A stretch of DNA of 8,183 nucleotides from Deltaproteobacteria bacterium (GTDB taxonomy: Bacteria; Desulfobacterota; BSN033; UBA1163): contig VGRU01000164.1 in NCBI GenBank assembly GCA_016875255.1, positions 1-8,183 on the forward strand, written 5' to 3'. Position numbers and translations under genes: made by a program. Below, in pieces: positions 5,889-8,183 of the stretch (position 1 is its first letter; the number at the start of each line of letters is the position of its first letter). Under the pieces are notes generated by a model. That model saw only the letters and a list, made by a program, of their open reading frames with translations. It searched no databases and was not told where the DNA came from.

Positions 5889-6030
5889 AATTATCAATTG
5901 GCAATGATCAATTGTCAATTATCAGTTGGCAATGAAAGATTAAGAAACCGATTTTCAATAGATCACCGAGTATCGCTGGTTATAAATTGTCATTGGTCAT
6001 TGAATATTGATCATTGAGAATTGAATATTT
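5889..6030. repeat. AT-rich ATTG/CAAT repeat region between glmS and the helicase gene
   Basis: AATTATCAATTGGCAATGA (5889-5907) recurs at 5917-5935 with one mismatch, a 28-bp period. Further CAATTG, TCATTG and TTGAATATT motifs in both orientations fill 5985-6030. The pattern is highly self-complementary and could form several alternative hairpins. No coding content or U-tract terminator is apparent. It resembles intergenic repeat families based on ATTGxCAATT words. Confidence 0.75.
5890..5918 (-). promoter_or_regulatory. Putative promoter of the helicase gene inside the repeat
   Basis: On the minus strand TTGACA (5918 to 5913) is a perfect -35. After exactly 17 nt comes GATAAT (5895 to 5890), a 5/6 -10. 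Initiation would be near 5883, next to the ATG at 5882. Because the words of this repeat naturally resemble promoter boxes, a chance match is possible. Confidence 0.45.
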
Positions 6031-6033
6031 TGT

Positions 6034-7863
6034 TTACTCGACGGTGACGCTCTTGGCCAGGTTTCTTGGCTGATCCACATCCGTGCCTTTTAAATCAGCC
6101 ATGTAGTAAGCCAGGAGTTGAAGGGGTAGGGTGAGCAGAATCGGGGCAAGAGAGGGGTGTGTTTCAGGAATGGAGATCATATCGTCCGCCTTTTTTACAA
6201 TTTCCTGATCGGACCGGGAGGCAAGGGCAATCACCCTTCCTTCTCTCGCCTTTACCTCTTCGACATTGGAGACCATCTTATTGTAGACCTCGTTGCGGGT
6301 GGCAAGCACAACGACCGGCATCTCCCGGTCAATTAAAGCAATGGGACCATGTTTCATCTCGCCGGCCGGATAGCCCTCGGCATGGATGTAGGAGATCTCC
6401 TTCAACTTCAGCGCTCCCTCCAACGCGATGGGATAGTTGATCCCTCTTCCGATATAAAGAAAATCTCTGGCGTAGAGGTATTTCTTGGCGATCTCCAAAA
6501 CTTCTTTCGAGGCTTTGAGCATCTCCTCCATCTGATGGGGGATTTTGATCAGGGCCTCAATCAGTGCTTTTCCTTCATCAAGAGAGAGGTGGCCCAGTTC
6601 TCTTCCGATACGAAGGGCCAGAAGAAAGAGGACGACCAGTTGGGTGATAAAGGTTTTGGTAGAAGCCACTCCGATCTCAGGCCCGGCGTGAGTGTAGATG
6701 ACATGGTCCGCATCCCTTGCCAGGGACGATTCCACGGCATTGCAGATGGCCAGGGTCACTGCTCCCCGCCTCTTTCCCTCCCTCAATGCGGCAAGGGTAT
6801 CAGCGGTCTCACCGGATTGGGAGATGGCCATAAGAAGGGTGTCCTTTCCCAGGATCGGGTTCCGGTAACGAAACTCTGAGCCGATGTCCGCTTCCACAGG
6901 AATGCGGCAAAACCCCTCGATGAGAAACTTTCCCACCAGGGCGGCATGAAAAGAAGTGCCGCAGGCAATGAGGCAGATTCGCCGGATCTCTTTCAGGGAT
7001 GCCGAATCCAGATGGATTCCTTCGAAAATCGCATCGCCCATTTCTTCGGAGAGATAGCCCCGTATGCTATCAATGACAGCCCTGGGCTGTTCAAAGATCT
7101 CTTTGAGCATAAAATGCTTATATCCACTCTTTTCAGCCATGAGCGGTGTCCAGTTGATGCGCTTCGGTTCTTTCAGAATCTCTTCGCCCTTTCGATCGTA
7201 GACCTTCACTCCTTCTTGAGAGAGAATGGCGAACTCCCCATCCTCCATAAAGATGACGTCTCTGGTATAGGGAAGGAGTGGAGGAATATCTGAAGCAATA
7301 AAATATTCTCCCTCTCCGAGACCGATCACCAGAGGGCTTTCCTTCCGGGCCGCAATCAAACGCTTCTCATCCCCTTCAAAAAGAATTCCTAAGGCATAAG
7401 AGCCTCGAATCTTATCCAGAGCTTTTCTCACGGCATCCGGAAAGGAACAACCTTCTTCGATAAAATCATCGATGAGATGTGAAATAACCTCGGTATCCGT
7501 TTCAGAGGTAAAGTGACGTCCCTTTCCTTTGAGGAATTCTTTCAGGGAAAGATAGTTTTCGATGATTCCATTATGAACCACGGCCACCCTGCCTGCTTTA
7601 TGGGGATGGGCGTTCTCATCAGAGGGCCTTCCATGTGTTGCCCATCGGGTATGTCCGATCCCGATTTTTCCATCAAAGCCTTCCCCTTTGATCAGGTCTT
7701 CTAACTTTTTTAACTTACCCTCATTTCGTCGGATCTCTATCTTCCCCCGATGAAAGACTGCAATGCCCGCGGAGTCATACCCGCGGTACTCCAGCCTTTT
7801 CAATCCATCCATGAGGACGTCAGCGGTCTTCCTCGAACCCACATATCCGACAATACCGCACAT
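6034..7863 (-). CDS. glmS: Glutamine--fructose-6-phosphate aminotransferase (isomerizing)
   Basis: The enzyme makes glucosamine-6-phosphate from fructose-6-phosphate and glutamine in the cytoplasm, the entry step to UDP-GlcNAc. It has 609 residues, the usual length. The N-terminal glutaminase domain starts MCGIVGYVG, with Cys2 as nucleophile after Met removal, and has HTRWATHG (71-78), NGIIENY (98-104) and SETDTEV (120-126). The two SIS domains follow: ACGTS (300-304), SQSGETADT (348-356), STKTF (401-405), then [17 protein letters not shown] (481-497) and KHGP (504-507). The C-terminal LAKSVTVE includes Lys604, matching the active-site lysine. All catalytic residues are present. The ATG lies 3 nt after the glmU stop, with AAAGG 8 nt upstream, so translation is probably coupled. 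No glmS ribozyme is possible in this 3-nt spacer. Confidence 0.98.
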   Translation of the reverse strand: MCGIVGYVGSRKTADVLMDGLKRLEYRGYDSAGIAVFHRGKIEIRRNEGKLKKLEDLIKGEGFDGKIGIGHTRWATHGRPSDENAHPHKAGRVAVVHNGIIENYLSLKEFLKGKGRHFTSETDTEVISHLIDDFIEEGCSFPDAVRKALDKIRGSYALGILFEGDEKRLIAARKESPLVIGLGEGEYFIASDIPPLLPYTRDVIFMEDGEFAILSQEGVKVYDRKGEEILKEPKRINWTPLMAEKSGYKHFMLKEIFEQPRAVIDSIRGYLSEEMGDAIFEGIHLDSASLKEIRRICLIACGTSFHAALVGKFLIEGFCRIPVEADIGSEFRYRNPILGKDTLLMAISQSGETADTLAALREGKRRGAVTLAICNAVESSLARDADHVIYTHAGPEIGVASTKTFITQLVVLFLLALRIGRELGHLSLDEGKALIEALIKIPHQMEEMLKASKEVLEIAKKYLYARDFLYIGRGINYPIALEGALKLKEISYIHAEGYPAGEMKHGPIALIDREMPVVVLATRNEVYNKMVSNVEEVKAREGRVIALASRSDQEIVKKADDMISIPETHPSLAPILLTLPLQLLAYYMADLKGTDVDQPRNLAKSVTVE

Positions 7864-7866
7864 GGT

Positions 7867-8183
7867 TTAAACCTTTTTCTTTCTGCCCTTCTTATGGTGA
7901 AGCTCGATCTTCTTGCTCCGCCCTCTGATGTTCTTCTGCTTGACACGGCTGATGGCAGGCGCTCCTTCTGGAACATCCTTCGTCACGTTGGTCTTCACTT
8001 CGCTCAGGGGCCTCAGATGGGCAAAGGGCTCGATGACGGCCCCATCTTCGATCCTGCTTTCCGTGATCACCGAGTAGGAACGGATCGTTACCCCATTGCC
8101 GATTTCGGTATCTGAAATCTTTGAGTTCGGTTCAATAACGCATCGCTCTCCGATCCGTGTTCTTCCCTGAAGTGTACAATTCG
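7867..8183 (-). CDS. glmU: GlmU C-terminal part with an internally shortened acetyltransferase domain (partial)
   Basis: The frame is open from the window edge to the stop, 104 complete codons. It reads as a left-handed beta-helix with hexapeptide-like repeats (RIGERCVIEPN, EIGNGVTIRSYSVI, RIEDGAVIEPFAHLRP), then VTKDVPEG, AISRVKQKNI and a Lys-rich tail. Both halves match GlmU, the bifunctional GlcN-1-P acetyltransferase/GlcNAc-1-P uridylyltransferase. The segment after LRPLSEV jumps directly to KTNVTKDV. From the remembered E. coli sequence, about 85 residues are absent. These include the equivalents of Lys351, catalytic His363, Tyr366, Asn377 and Lys392; only the LRP arginine (Arg333) and the C-terminal AcCoA-side segment remain. 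The uridylyltransferase half lies outside the window. The frame is maintained, so this is either a genuine shortened enzyme or a recent in-frame deletion. Confidence 0.85.
   Translation of the reverse strand, partial: NCTLQGRTRIGERCVIEPNSKISDTEIGNGVTIRSYSVITESRIEDGAVIEPFAHLRPLSEVKTNVTKDVPEGAPAISRVKQKNIRGRSKKIELHHKKGRKKKV

Noticed and set aside
5883..5918. Upstream ATG extension of the helicase (MTIDHCQLIIGD)
   Set aside because: These residues are translated repeat sequence, and homologues start at the MSLLNDLNPVQQ position.
5889..6030. CRISPR-like array
   Set aside because: Only two near-identical 19-bp copies with a 9-bp gap. The rest are inverted variants, with no regular spacers and no cas genes.
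7864..7866. glmS ribozyme upstream of glmS
   Set aside because: The glmU stop is 3 nt from the glmS ATG, so there is no room for a leader ribozyme.
7750..8115. 121-codon plus-strand open frame opposite glmS/glmU
   Set aside because: It is antisense to two well-supported genes and shows no family features.

Overview
The window is a stretch of bacterial chromosome of roughly balanced base composition. It has compact housekeeping genes on the minus strand and an accessory segment on the plus strand at the left. The style suggests a Desulfobacterota (deltaproteobacterial) or related environmental lineage: the transposase begins MARKPRVHFPGALYH, the gaps hold hairpin and octamer repeats, and an AAA/DUF4143 ATPase is present. 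This assignment is inferred from family resemblance only.

Left edge (1-330, minus strand): a promoter, a tandem glycine riboswitch, an intrinsic terminator and the first 12 codons of the gene it controls. That gene runs off the window, so its product cannot be named.

Accessory block (361-2926, plus strand): a RAYT/IS200-like HUH transposase with a DnaA domain IV-like C-terminal HTH. It is framed by a perfect 32-bp inverted repeat whose right copy encodes the last residues and stop codon of the protein. After a gene-poor gap comes an ATPase of the AAA_14/DUF4143 type, whose promoter lies in a cluster of three CTATTTTG/CAAAATAG octamers. A GC-rich hairpin repeat closes the block, between this gene and the convergent gene to its right.

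Housekeeping block (2962-8183, minus strand, so read right to left): the 3' part of glmU, then glmS 3 nt downstream, an AT-rich repeat region, a UvrD/PcrA helicase, an octamer repeat array, and a two-ACT-domain GcvR-like protein. GlmS makes glucosamine-6-phosphate and GlmU makes UDP-GlcNAc, so these two form a peptidoglycan and LPS precursor pair. The visible GlmU end lacks about 85 residues that normally carry the acetyltransferase catalytic site, although the reading frame is intact; this is the most surprising observation here.

A second pattern is that three genes (transposase, ATPase, helicase) have good sigma70-like promoters whose predicted transcription start falls on the ATG. None of the three has a clear Shine-Dalgarno, which suggests leaderless messages. 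No tRNA, rRNA or CRISPR array was seen.
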